Assembly: GCF_900290115.1 (NCBI RefSeq)
Contig: NZ_LT985749.1
Span: 642,449-678,594, forward strand
DNA: 36,146 nucleotides
Source of the DNA: Alistipes sp. Marseille-P5061
GTDB lineage: Bacteria; Bacteroidota; Bacteroidia; Bacteroidales; Rikenellaceae
Direction: 5' to 3'
Below, piece after piece: positions 8,277 to 16,327 of the stretch. The notes under the pieces are model-generated. The model was not told the origin of the DNA and made no database searches. It saw nothing but the letters and a program-made list of their open reading frames with translations. Position 1 is the first letter of the stretch; every line of letters starts with the position of its first letter. A program made the position numbers and the translations under genes.

Positions 8277-8414
8277 ATGGAGGAGATTGACAAAACCGAT
8301 TTTTCGAACGCCATCTCGGACGATGAGGATTTGATGATGAGGGAGGTGATACAAGGTGATGTTGATTTGTATTACCTGCATCACTACCTCACGGAACTTT
8401 ATCGTAAGGGATAA
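8277..8414 (+). CDS. 45-aa acidic protein downstream of the sigma factor
   Basis: The 45-residue product starts MEEIDKTDFSNAISDDED, continues LMMREVIQGDVDLYYLHHYL and ends TELYRKG. ATG 8277 is chosen because AAAGGA (8263-8268) lies 8 bases upstream, an unusually good ribosome site for this window; ATG 8268 overlaps that site. It is 63 bp after the sigma gene, same strand, with no terminator between, so probably co-transcribed. The acidic N-terminal half followed by an aromatic helical half would suit a small protein-binding partner. No family is recognised and a link to the sigma factor is inference from position. Confidence 0.65.
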   Translation: MEEIDKTDFSNAISDDEDLMMREVIQGDVDLYYLHHYLTELYRKG

Positions 8415-8458
8415 TTTTTTTAAGGGTTAATTTTTGATGGGAGAAGGGGACCGGGGGG

Positions 8459-8610
8459 CCGGTTCCCTTCATTTTTTTGTGCCCGGCCCCCGGGTGAGGG
8501 GCGGCTGCGGCCGGAGCGGAAACGGGAGCCATGCTCCACCCGGAGAAGCCGGGGCGGAAGCCGGTTCCCTTCATTTTTTGTGTCCGACCCCGGGAGAAGG
8601 GCGGCTGCGA
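8459..8610. repeat. About 50-bp direct repeat, two diverged copies
   Basis: CCGGTTCCCTTCATTTTTT starts copies at 8459 and 8561. Similarity continues through GTG.CCG.CCCCGGG and GGGCGGCTGCG to about 8510 and 8610. The copies are 102 bp apart in a GC-rich gap between the 45-aa gene and ppk1. Confidence 0.8.
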
Positions 8611-8615
8611 CGCGG

Positions 8616-8823
8616 CAGAAGCGGAGTCCGAAACGGAAGCGAAGCCCCATCAGGAAGAGCGGCGAAAGGGCCGGACGGCACGCGCAAAAGCACGGGCGAG
8701 AAGAGCCCCCGGGCGGAGAGGGCCGCGACCGGAGCAGAAGCGGAGTCCGAAACGGAAGCGAAGCCCTATCCGGAGGAGCGGCGAGGGGCCGGACGGCACG
8801 CGCAAAAGCACGGGCGAGAAGAG
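8616..8823. repeat. 90-bp direct repeat, two near-identical copies
   Basis: CAGAAGCGGAGTCCGAAACG opens copies at 8616-8705 and 8735-8823. They differ by a handful of substitutions and one deleted base. The single-base length change argues against a conserved reading frame. Together with the pair at 8459 this fills the 478-nt gap 8415-8892, where no gene is supported. Confidence 0.85.
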
Positions 8824-8867
8824 AGTTCCCCGGGAGTCCGATATTGTCGGACTCCCGGGGAACTCTC
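8821..8867. terminator. Long perfect hairpin between convergent transcripts
   Basis: A 21-bp perfect stem (8821-8841 with 8847-8867) encloses a 5-nt loop, TATTG. It lies 25 bases past the ppk1 stop codon and faces the plus-strand sigma operon. Neither side has a good T-run, so it may be an mRNA-stabilising end or a factor-dependent terminator for ppk1. Confidence 0.65.
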
Positions 8868-8892
8868 CTTTACCGGTGCATTGCCGGCCGCA

Positions 8893-10956
8893 CTACCTGC
8901 TCAACATGCCGGCATAGTAGTCGTAGAGCGCCGTCTGGCTGCGGAGCGGTGCCTCGCCCGGCAGGGCCTTGACGTAGGAGTTGCCCGTCTGGTCCGCAAG
9001 GTCGCGCGCCTTGACGTTGTCACTCCACTGGATATCGAAGACCCGGCGCAGCAGCCTCTGAATCTGTCGGTCGAGAATCGGGGTGCAAACCTCCACGCGC
9101 CGGTCGAGGTTGCGCGACATCCAGTCAGCCGAACCGATGTAGATGCGCTCCTCGCCGTCGTTGCAGAAGATGAACAGCCGGGCGTGCTCGAGGTACTTGT
9201 CGACGATGCTGATAGCCCGGATGCGGTCGCTCATCCCCGGCACCGAGGGTCTCAGACAGCAGGCGCCCCGCACGATGAGGCGCACTTCGACCCCTTCGCG
9301 TGCGGCCCGGTAGAGCCGCTCGATAGTCCGTTCGTCGGTCAGCGAGTTGCACTTGGCGTAGATGTAGGCCCGGCGCCCCTTGCGGGCGTTGCGCGTCTCG
9401 CGGTCGATAAGCTCCTCGAAGGCCTCGCGCATGTAGTAGGGCGACACGAGCAGGTGCTTGTACTTGAACTGCTTGTGGCTGTTGGAGAGGAACTGGAAGA
9501 CGTTGTGCACATCCTCGACGATGCCCTTGTGGGAGGTCAGCAGACCGAAATCACCGTAGATGCGCGCCGTATCCTCGTTGAAGTTGCCCGTTCCGATGTA
9601 GGCATAGCCCCGCACGCCGGAGCTCTCGCGCCGCTCGACCAGGACGATTTTGCTGTGTACCTTCAGGTCCTCGATGGCATAGATGACCTTGACCCCCTCG
9701 CGTTGCAGCAGGTCGGTGTACTCGATGTTCTGCTCCTCGTCGAAGCGCGCCTTCAGCTCGACGAGCACCGAGACCTGCTTGCCGTTTTTGGCGGCGTTGA
9801 CCAGCGCGTTGATGACCTTCGAGTGCTCGGCCGTGCGGTAGAGCGTGATGGCAATCCGCTCGACCCGGGGGTCGATGGCCGCCTCGCGCAGGAAGTCGAT
9901 GAAGTGCTGGAACGAGTGGTAGGGGAAATTGAGGAAGATGTCGCGCTTGCGCACCACCTTCAGGATGCTCTGGAAGGGGATGATGTCGCAGTGCTGCAGC
10001 GGTGCCGGATTGACCGTCAGCAGGTCGGAGCGCACCTTCGGGAAGCGCATCAGGTCTTTCATCAGGTGGTAGCGGTCGCCCGGTGCAAGCGTTCCGGGAG
10101 CCGTCAGCTTCAGCTTGCCGGCCAGCATGTCGAGCAGGTCGACGGGCATCTCGCGGTCGTATATCAGCCGGATAGGCAACCCGTAGCGGCGGCTCTCGAC
10201 CCCCTCGGCAATCCGCTCGAAGAGGCTCTTCGAGACGTCATCGTCAATCGAGAGCTCGGCGTCGCGCATGATTTTGAAGGTATGGACCGAGATGTGGTCG
10301 TAGGTGAACATGAAGAAGACGTCGTCAATCATCAGCCGGATGATGTCGTCGAGGAAGATAACCTCGCTCCGCCCCTCGCGCGCGGGAAGCACCACGAAGC
10401 GCGGGCAGGCCGAGCTGACCGGTATCCGAATCACGGCGTAGCGCGGCGCCTTGCCGTCGTTCGAGGACATGCGGACCCCCAGGTAGGCGTTGCCGTCGGG
10501 CAGGAAGGGAATCCGGACCGACTTGCGGAGCATGAGCGGCACGAGCCGCGGCGAGACGACCGTGGCGAAGTAGTCGCGGCAGAACTCCCGCTGTTCGGGC
10601 GAGAGGTGTCGCTCGTCGACGACGAAGATGCCCTGCTGCTCCATCTCGTGCAGCAGCTCGTGGTAGGTCTGCGTGAAGAGCCCCTGGGCGCGCTCGGCGC
10701 GGCGGCTCACCTCGGCCAGCAACTCGGCCGGCGTATAACCGCCCGTGAGACGCTGCTGCCGCCGGGCGCGGCAGAGCCGCATGAGGTTGGCGATGCGGAC
10801 CTTGAAGAACTCGTCCTGGTTGTTGGAGAAGATGCCGAGGAACTGCAGCCGCGAAAGCAGCGGCACGCTTCGGTCCTGCGCCTCCTGCAGCACCCGTTCG
10901 TTGAAGGCGAGCCAGCTCAGCTCGCGGTTGTTGTATGTGAAATCCATATTACCCAT
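8893..10956 (-). CDS. ppk1: Polyphosphate kinase 1
   Basis: This encodes 687 aa from ATG 10956 (MGNMDFTYNNRELSWLAFNE); ATG 10947 is an alternative. It makes inorganic polyphosphate from ATP reversibly through a phospho-histidine. N-terminal and head domains (about 1-310) are complete, with ELSWLAFNERVLQEA and NNQDEFFKVRIANLMRL. The catalytic PLD-like half contains RIAITLYRT, KARFDEEQNI, His434 in LKVHSKIVLVER, GTGNFNEDTARIYGDFGLLT, and His591 in EHARLFIFCNDGE followed by IYIGSADWMSRNLDRRVEV. The two histidines match the catalytic positions of the E. coli enzyme (435 and 592). The gene is downstream of a glycosyltransferase and a phosphoesterase, and divergent from a phosphate transporter. Confidence 0.97.
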   Translation of the reverse strand: MGNMDFTYNNRELSWLAFNERVLQEAQDRSVPLLSRLQFLGIFSNNQDEFFKVRIANLMRLCRARRQQRLTGGYTPAELLAEVSRRAERAQGLFTQTYHELLHEMEQQGIFVVDERHLSPEQREFCRDYFATVVSPRLVPLMLRKSVRIPFLPDGNAYLGVRMSSNDGKAPRYAVIRIPVSSACPRFVVLPAREGRSEVIFLDDIIRLMIDDVFFMFTYDHISVHTFKIMRDAELSIDDDVSKSLFERIAEGVESRRYGLPIRLIYDREMPVDLLDMLAGKLKLTAPGTLAPGDRYHLMKDLMRFPKVRSDLLTVNPAPLQHCDIIPFQSILKVVRKRDIFLNFPYHSFQHFIDFLREAAIDPRVERIAITLYRTAEHSKVINALVNAAKNGKQVSVLVELKARFDEEQNIEYTDLLQREGVKVIYAIEDLKVHSKIVLVERRESSGVRGYAYIGTGNFNEDTARIYGDFGLLTSHKGIVEDVHNVFQFLSNSHKQFKYKHLLVSPYYMREAFEELIDRETRNARKGRRAYIYAKCNSLTDERTIERLYRAAREGVEVRLIVRGACCLRPSVPGMSDRIRAISIVDKYLEHARLFIFCNDGEERIYIGSADWMSRNLDRRVEVCTPILDRQIQRLLRRVFDIQWSDNVKARDLADQTGNSYVKALPGEAPLRSQTALYDYYAGMLSR

Positions 10957-10967
10957 CGTTGGTGGAA

Positions 10968-12056
10968 TCAGTGTGTCAGCAATTCGATGAAGCGCTCCTC
11001 GGCCGAATCGACCCAGGCGCGGAAACGGTCGTCGCCCGTCGCGGCCCCGCGGCGGGCGAGGTAGTCGACCAGCCGGTCGAGGTCGAAGCCCGCAGCCTCG
11101 ATGCCGGCCCCCGAGGCGACGGCATCGGCCGCATTGATACGCTGCTCGATGTGGGCCGGGACGAGCAGCATCGGCTTGCGGTGGTACATCGCCTCGCAGA
11201 CCGACTCGAAACCCGCCGTGGTGACGTATGCGCGGCAGCGGCGCATGCACTCCAGAAAGAGCCGGTCATCGAGCCGGTGGAACGTCAGCCCGGCGCCCGA
11301 CTGCCACGTCTCGGGACGGTCGCGGCGGTCCCAGAAGACATGGAGCCGCTGGTCGGGATGGCAGTCGCTCCAGCGGCACAGCTCGTCGGCAAAGCCGTTG
11401 TTGACCATGTAGCCCAGAATGAAGCCCCCGTCCGAGGAGTCCCCCGTGAGCGCCTCGCGGCGCAGCAGCGGCGGCACGACGCGGATGCGGTGTCGGCAAT
11501 CCTCCTCCATGGGTCGGAACGAGAGGGCCAGCAGCCGGTCGCAGCCCCAGGCCGTCATGCGGGCGTGGAGCCGCAGCAGCCACCCCTCGACACCGCGGCC
11601 GCGGCCGTAGGGATAGTTCGCATGGTTGAGCAGAAACTGATGGGCGACGCCCGTCATCGGCACCCGGATGGCGAAACGCCTGAGGGCGAGGCCCGTGAGC
11701 AATTCGTAAAAGTTGACGATGTGGTCGGGCTTCAGTTCGGCAATACGGTCACGGATGAGCCGCATGCTGCGGTCGTAGGCCGCCAGACGGGCCGGTGCGG
11801 CGTTGAGCAGGAGCGTGCGCAGCATGCTGACGCTCCGGTTGGCGTGATCGAAGGCGAAGCGCGGCGCCTCGAACTCGGTGACCGGCGCCCCGATGCGCTC
11901 GAAGAAGAAGTCGGGCAGACGGCGTACGGAGCTCCGCCCAACGAGCACCCCCACCACCTGGTGGCCGTGGCGCCGCAGCATGGCGGCCAGCGAGAGGGCC
12001 TGCGTGAGGTGGCCCCGACCCTCACCCTGTATGGAAAAGAGGTAACGCATGGTCAT
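10968..12056 (-). CDS. MurG-like (GT28-type) glycosyltransferase
   Basis: This encodes 362 aa. The N-terminus RYLFSIQGEGRGHLTQALSL has the GxGHxxx pattern of GT-B enzymes with a MurG-like fold. The C-terminal half has the donor-site pattern YVTTAGFESVCEAMYHRKPM and VPAHIEQRINA, typical of GT28-type nucleotide-sugar binding. No signal peptide is visible, so it is cytoplasmic or peripheral on the inner membrane. Its ATG overlaps the end of the phosphoesterase gene by 4 bp (ATGA), indicating translational coupling; ATG 12050 is an alternative start. Donor, acceptor and product are unknown; a glycolipid is plausible because of the LpxH-like neighbour. Confidence 0.85.
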   Translation of the reverse strand: MTMRYLFSIQGEGRGHLTQALSLAAMLRRHGHQVVGVLVGRSSVRRLPDFFFERIGAPVTEFEAPRFAFDHANRSVSMLRTLLLNAAPARLAAYDRSMRLIRDRIAELKPDHIVNFYELLTGLALRRFAIRVPMTGVAHQFLLNHANYPYGRGRGVEGWLLRLHARMTAWGCDRLLALSFRPMEEDCRHRIRVVPPLLRREALTGDSSDGGFILGYMVNNGFADELCRWSDCHPDQRLHVFWDRRDRPETWQSGAGLTFHRLDDRLFLECMRRCRAYVTTAGFESVCEAMYHRKPMLLVPAHIEQRINAADAVASGAGIEAAGFDLDRLVDYLARRGAATGDDRFRAWVDSAEERFIELLTH

Positions 12057-12811
12057 CCCCTCTCCTGCTCTTCGGCGTCGTAGCGCAGAATCGACCAGTT
12101 GCCGTCGTAGTCCTCGGCCAGGGCGGTCAGCGATTCAACCCAGTCGCCAGAATTGAGGTAGAGGATGTCGCCCACCATGCGTTTGTCGGCCTGGTGGATG
12201 TGGCCGCAGATGACCCCCGAGCACCCCTTCTGGGCCGCCACGCGCACCAGATGCTCCTCGAAATCGCTGATGTAGGAGACCGACGCCTTGACCTTCTGCT
12301 TGATGCGCTGCGAGACGGAGTAATAGGGCAGCCCGCGGCGGAGACGCCGCCGGTTGTAGAGCCGGTTGAACCACATGAGCAGCGAGTAGCCCACGTCGCC
12401 CACCTTGGCCAGCCAGCGCATCGACGAGGTAACGTGGTCGAAGACATCGCCGTGGAGCACGTAGTAGCGCCGCCCGCCGCTCACGTAGATGTAGTCGCGC
12501 AGCAGCGTGATGTTGGCGAAACGCATCGGCAGGATGCGGTCGAGAAAGTCGTCGTGGTTGCCGCGCAGGTAGATGATGTGCGTGTCGTGCTGAATATCCA
12601 GCAGCCGGCGGATGAAGTTGGTGTGGCGGCGCTTCCACTTCTCGCGCCGGCCGCGCAGCAGCTCCCAGCCGTCGATGACATCGCCGCAGAGAATCAGCGT
12701 GTCGCAGGTGTGGTACTTCAGAAAACGGTTGGCCTCACGGGCCTTCGACCACTTCGAGCCGAGGTGGATGTCGGACATGACAAGGGTCCTGTAATGTTTC
12801 GATTCGGTCAT
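12053..12811 (-). CDS. Metallophosphoesterase of the UDP-2,3-diacylglucosamine hydrolase (LpxH-like) group
   Basis: This encodes 252 aa from ATG 12811 (MTESKHYRTLVMSDIHLG), preceded by GGAAG; an upstream in-frame ATG at 12859 gives a less natural start. Dinuclear-metal motifs are in order: SDIHLG (about 13-18), CGDVIDGW, RGNHDD, a lone His in YVLHGDVFD, and CGHIHQAD near residue 198. LpxH cleaves the lipid A precursor UDP-diacylglucosamine. Bacteroidetes carry several paralogues of this fold, so the exact substrate is uncertain. It is the first gene of the operon with the glycosyltransferase and ppk1. Confidence 0.85.
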   Translation of the reverse strand: MTESKHYRTLVMSDIHLGSKWSKAREANRFLKYHTCDTLILCGDVIDGWELLRGRREKWKRRHTNFIRRLLDIQHDTHIIYLRGNHDDFLDRILPMRFANITLLRDYIYVSGGRRYYVLHGDVFDHVTSSMRWLAKVGDVGYSLLMWFNRLYNRRRLRRGLPYYSVSQRIKQKVKASVSYISDFEEHLVRVAAQKGCSGVICGHIHQADKRMVGDILYLNSGDWVESLTALAEDYDGNWSILRYDAEEQERG

Positions 12812-12841
12812 TGACTTCCAGAAAATCCGGTTTTGACACCG

Positions 12842-12849
12842 CAAATGTG
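12842..12849 (-). promoter_or_regulatory. Possible -7 element CACATTTG for the phosphoesterase-GT-ppk1 operon
   Basis: The minus strand reads CACATTTG, one base off TAnnTTTG, about 30 bases upstream of ATG 12811. No -33 is seen. Confidence 0.3.
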
Positions 12850-12955
12850 CGCTCCGCATCTTTCAGTCTTGCGACGGGAGGGTTAAGATTCGGTGAAATC
12901 CGACGCTGCAACCGAATTGTAACGGAGACGAAAGGGGTCCGAAACAGCGGTTCGG

Positions 12956-12963
12956 CATCTTTG
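12956..12963 (+). promoter_or_regulatory. Possible -7 element CATCTTTG for the phosphate transporter
   Basis: CATCTTTG followed by GC matches TAnnTTTG except at its first base and lies 41 bases upstream of the transporter ATG. The phosphoesterase promoter faces it about 110 bp away, so both could be controlled from this short divergent region. Confidence 0.4.
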
Positions 12964-13004
12964 CGCCGAAAAAAATAAGAGAGCACATTCAAATCCGTCC
13001 CAAA

Positions 13005-15236
13005 ATGGAGACCGTCTATCTGGGAATCATTCTGTTTCTCTTCATGCTCGCCGTCTTCGACCTGGTGGTCGGCGTGAGCAACGACGCGGTGAACTTCCTC
13101 TCATCGGCCGTCGGCGCAAAGGTCGCCCCCTACCGCGTCATCATGTGGATTGCCGCCACGGGAATCCTCTGCGGCGCCCTCATGTCGAACGGCATGATGG
13201 AAATCGCCCGCCACGGCATCTTCCGTCCCGAGCAGTTCTTCTTCCAGGAGCTGCTCTGCATCTTTCTGGCCGTCATGGTGACCGACGTCATCATCCTCGA
13301 CGTCTTCAACACGCTGGGACTCCCCACCTCGACCACCGTCTCGATGGTCTTCGAGCTGCTGGGCGGCACCTTCGCCCTGACGCTCGTCAAGATGGCGGGC
13401 ACCGAGGGGATGCATTTCGCCGACTACCTCAACACCGAGAAGGCCCTCTCGGTCATCATGGGCATCTTTCTCTCGGTGGCCGTCGCCTTCTTCTTCGGCA
13501 TGATGGTGCAGTGGCTCGCCCGACTGCTCTTCACCTTCCGCTACCGCGAGCATCTGAAGTGGAGCATCGGACTCTTCGGAGGTATCGCCACGACGGCCAT
13601 CGTCTACTTCATGCTCATCAAGGGGGTCAAGCAGACCGCCTTCATGACCCCCGAGGCGAAGGAGTGGATAGCCGCCAACAGCGGCACGCTGCTCCTCGCC
13701 TGCCTGGCCGGCTTCACGGTCGTGATGCAGGTGCTCCACTGGCTGCACGTCAACGTCTTCCGGATTGTCGTCCTGCTGGGCACCTTCGCGCTGGCGATGG
13801 CCTTCGCGGGCAACGACCTGGTCAACTTCATCGGCGTGCCGCTGGCCGGCTACGACTCCTATCTGGACTATGCGGCCAACGGCGCCGGAAGCGACAGCTA
13901 CCTCATGGGGGCGCTCAACACCCCGGCCCGCACCCCCTTCCTCTTCCTTGCGGCCGCCGGCCTTATCATGGTCTGGACACTCTGCACCTCGAAAAAGGCG
14001 CAGAAGGTCATCAAGACCTCGGTGGACCTCTCGCGCCAGGACGAGGGCGAGGAGATGTTCGGTTCGTCGGCCGTGGCGCGGAGCATCGTCCGCACCTCGA
14101 TGTCGCTGGCCAACACCGTTGCGAGCATCACCCCACCGCGCCTCAAGGCGTGGCTCGACACCCGCTTCTCGCAGGAGGATGCCGTCATCGCCGACGGCGC
14201 CGCCTTCGACCTGGTGCGCGCCTCGGTCAACCTGCTGCTGGCCAGCCTGCTCATCGCGCTGGGCACCTCGCTCAAGCTGCCGCTCTCGACCACCTACGTC
14301 ACCTTCATGGTGGCGATGGGTACGTCGCTGGCCGACCGCGCCTGGGGCCGCGAGAGCGCCGTCTTCCGCATCACGGGCGTGCTGTCGGTCATCGGCGGAT
14401 GGTTCATCACCGCCGGCGTCGCCTTCACCGTCTGCTTCTTCGTGGCGCTGGCGATGTACTACGGCGGCGCGGTGGTCATGGCCGCCATGATTGTGCTGGC
14501 CGTCGCACTGCTCATCCACAGCAACATCCGCTACCGCCGCAAACTCAAGTCGGAACACGAGGACAACCTCTTCCGCCAAATCCTTGCCGAGAAGGACAAG
14601 AACCGCGTCTGGGAGCTGCTGCGCACCCACGTGAGCGGCACCTTTGCCGGCATGCTCGCCTACACGGCCGACAACTATGCGGGAGTCACCGACGGCTTCA
14701 TCGAGGAGGAGCGCCGCACGCTGCGCCGCGTGGCCCAGACCATCGACCGCAAGAAGGAGCTGCTGCGCAAGGTGCGTCGCCGCGAGCTCATCGGTCTGCG
14801 TCGCACGAACCGCAACACGGCCATCGAGAAGAACATGTGGTTCCACCTGGGAAGCAACTGCTGCGTGCAGCTTCACTACGCGCTCAAGCGCATGTGCGAC
14901 CTCTGCCGCGAACACGTCGACAACAACTTCAATCCGCTGCCCGCCTCCTGCGCCGCCGAATTCATCCCCGTGCGCGACCGTGTGAAGCGGCTGCTGTTGC
15001 GTGCCGAGGCGATGATTCGCACCAACGACTACTCGCACGTCGAGGAGCTGATGAGCGAGAGCGCCGCCGTCAATGAGCAGCTCACCGAACTGCAGCAGCT
15101 CCAGCTGAACCGCATCCAGGAGGAGCAGGGCAGCATCAACGTCTCGCTGGTCTACCTGAACGTGCTGCAGGAGTCCCAGGAAATCATCTCGGCGCTGCGC
15201 CACATGCTGCGCGCCAGCCGCAACTTCCAGCAGTAG
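13005..15236 (+). CDS. PiT-family inorganic phosphate transporter fused to a PhoU-like domain
   Basis: This encodes 743 aa and should import phosphate across the inner membrane by ion symport. The two PiT signature repeats are intact: VGVSNDAVNFLSSAVGAKVA (about 23-42) with TLGLPTSTTVSMVFELLGGT (about 104-123), and AFAGNDLVNFIGVPLAG (about 266-282) with LPLSTTYVTFMVAMGTSLAD (about 425-444). About ten to twelve hydrophobic segments end near residue 510. The last 230 residues are charged, helical and soluble, like PhoU-type helical bundles. Such fusions are usual in Bacteroidetes and replace a separate PhoU. Divergent ppk1 and a nearby Ppx suggest phosphate storage and uptake are handled together. 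Confidence 0.93.
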   Translation: METVYLGIILFLFMLAVFDLVVGVSNDAVNFLSSAVGAKVAPYRVIMWIAATGILCGALMSNGMMEIARHGIFRPEQFFFQELLCIFLAVMVTDVIILDVFNTLGLPTSTTVSMVFELLGGTFALTLVKMAGTEGMHFADYLNTEKALSVIMGIFLSVAVAFFFGMMVQWLARLLFTFRYREHLKWSIGLFGGIATTAIVYFMLIKGVKQTAFMTPEAKEWIAANSGTLLLACLAGFTVVMQVLHWLHVNVFRIVVLLGTFALAMAFAGNDLVNFIGVPLAGYDSYLDYAANGAGSDSYLMGALNTPARTPFLFLAAAGLIMVWTLCTSKKAQKVIKTSVDLSRQDEGEEMFGSSAVARSIVRTSMSLANTVASITPPRLKAWLDTRFSQEDAVIADGAAFDLVRASVNLLLASLLIALGTSLKLPLSTTYVTFMVAMGTSLADRAWGRESAVFRITGVLSVIGGWFITAGVAFTVCFFVALAMYYGGAVVMAAMIVLAVALLIHSNIRYRRKLKSEHEDNLFRQILAEKDKNRVWELLRTHVSGTFAGMLAYTADNYAGVTDGFIEEERRTLRRVAQTIDRKKELLRKVRRRELIGLRRTNRNTAIEKNMWFHLGSNCCVQLHYALKRMCDLCREHVDNNFNPLPASCAAEFIPVRDRVKRLLLRAEAMIRTNDYSHVEELMSESAAVNEQLTELQQLQLNRIQEEQGSINVSLVYLNVLQESQEIISALRHMLRASRNFQQ

Positions 15237-15312
15237 CCCACGGTGACAGCTGCCACCTCCGAGCGCCGACCACCTCCACCCGACACCGCCCGGAACCACC
15301 CCATACGAAACA

Positions 15313-15348
15313 AACGGCGGGCAACCCTTTTGTGGGTTGCCCGCCGTT
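15313..15348 (-). terminator. Terminator between the phosphate transporter and the fimbrillin-like operon
   Basis: AACGGCGGGCAACCC (15313-15327) pairs perfectly with GGGTTGCCCGCCGTT (15334-15348). The minus side ends in a T-rich TTTGTTTC, so it serves mainly the minus-strand operon; it can also stop the convergent transporter transcript. Confidence 0.8.
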
Positions 15349-15415
15349 GTTGCAGCGGTCCGATGCACGGGGCGGAGCCTCATCCGAAGAGCCTCTCCCC
15401 GGCGGTTCCGGCTCT

Positions 15416-16273
15416 TCAGAGGGAGATTTCGTCCTCGATGGTCCCCTGACTGCCCCACCCCTCGATGGTCAGCCCGTCGAAGAGAATCACACCGTCGCGG
15501 ATTGTAAGGTTCACCGTCAGCTCCTTGCCCCCTTCGAGCATTGCGGGGCAGGCGTCGAGCTGCGAGAGGGTGCACTGCTTCGAGAGGCTGCCGGCACGGA
15601 TGTCAAGCGCGACACCGTCGGCCGCCTGCGGCACGAGCAGCAGCGTCACCTGCCCGCCCCGGGCCGAGAAGCTCTCCTCCGTCGAGCCGCACTCGAGGCT
15701 GTTGGCCGCCAGGTCGACCGTGCAGCTGTTGCGGGCCGTGCACGAGGTCTCAATCGCGGAGGCATCGACCGAGGCATCCTCGACCGTATACTTCACCACC
15801 AGGCGGTGCATGGCGTGGCGGAAGTGGAGCGCAACGGGCAGCTCGCTGCCCACCTTCACGCCCCGGGCCGAGGCCATCAGCAGGTCGCCCGACGCATCCT
15901 GCCGCACCGTAAAGTCGAAGCGGCCGCCATCGAGCGTCCGGGTCGGGTAGCAGGCGGCAAAGTCGACCGTCGCGCCCTCGGCGGCAAAATCCAGGTCGCT
16001 CCAGCGGAGGGTCGTGGTGCCGAGCGTGTACTCGAGCGTACGCGAGGCGCTGCCGCTGCCGGCCAGAAGGGTAAAGCTGTCGCCCGGAGTGAACGACCCG
16101 CTGCCGTCGGCATCGAGCTGCGGGGCGCGCGTGAGGGCCCCGATGTCGGTCTTAAAGGTGATTACGCGCTCCCCGGCAGGGGTCGGCTCGTTCGATTTGC
16201 TGCTGCAGGCTGCAGCGAAGAGGGCCGTCAGGGCGGCCGCACCGCATATTGCAATTCTTTTCATGTGTTTCAT
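15416..16273 (-). CDS. Fimbrillin-like (Mfa-like) lipoprotein
   Basis: This encodes 285 aa from ATG 16273; ATG 16264 is equally possible. A signal peptide ends in a lipobox (TALFAAAC, Cys23). RVITFKTDIGALTRA, then a loop with SGSFTPGDSFTLLAG, and LHFRHAMHRLVVKYTVED are typical of Bacteroidales fimbrillin/Mfa-like-1 domains, as is GGKELTVNLTIRDGVI near the end. Such proteins are exported as lipoproteins and may be matured by an Arg-specific cleavage before fimbrial polymerisation; TRAPQ at about 48-52 is a candidate site. It lies 54 bp after the protease fusion gene on the same strand. The N-terminal domain of that gene has the same HAMHRL motif, so the two are related. Whether it polymerises is unknown. 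Confidence 0.85.
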   Translation of the reverse strand: MKHMKRIAICGAAALTALFAAACSSKSNEPTPAGERVITFKTDIGALTRAPQLDADGSGSFTPGDSFTLLAGSGSASRTLEYTLGTTTLRWSDLDFAAEGATVDFAACYPTRTLDGGRFDFTVRQDASGDLLMASARGVKVGSELPVALHFRHAMHRLVVKYTVEDASVDASAIETSCTARNSCTVDLAANSLECGSTEESFSARGGQVTLLLVPQAADGVALDIRAGSLSKQCTLSQLDACPAMLEGGKELTVNLTIRDGVILFDGLTIEGWGSQGTIEDEISL

Positions 16274-16327
16274 GTCGTTTGAGTTCGATGGATTGTTTCG
16301 GTTTGATTGTTTGCCGGCCGCAACCCG

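Noticed and set aside
8434..11064. Open frame of 876 codons on the plus strand
   Set aside because: It is antisense to ppk1 and reads through intergenic repeats. The product is low-complexity (Val/Asp/His/Leu), a codon-mirror of ppk1.
13101..15575. Open frame of 824 codons on the minus strand
   Set aside because: It is antisense to the phosphate transporter, whose signature motifs are unambiguous on the plus strand. The product is Gly/Val/His/Asp-rich.
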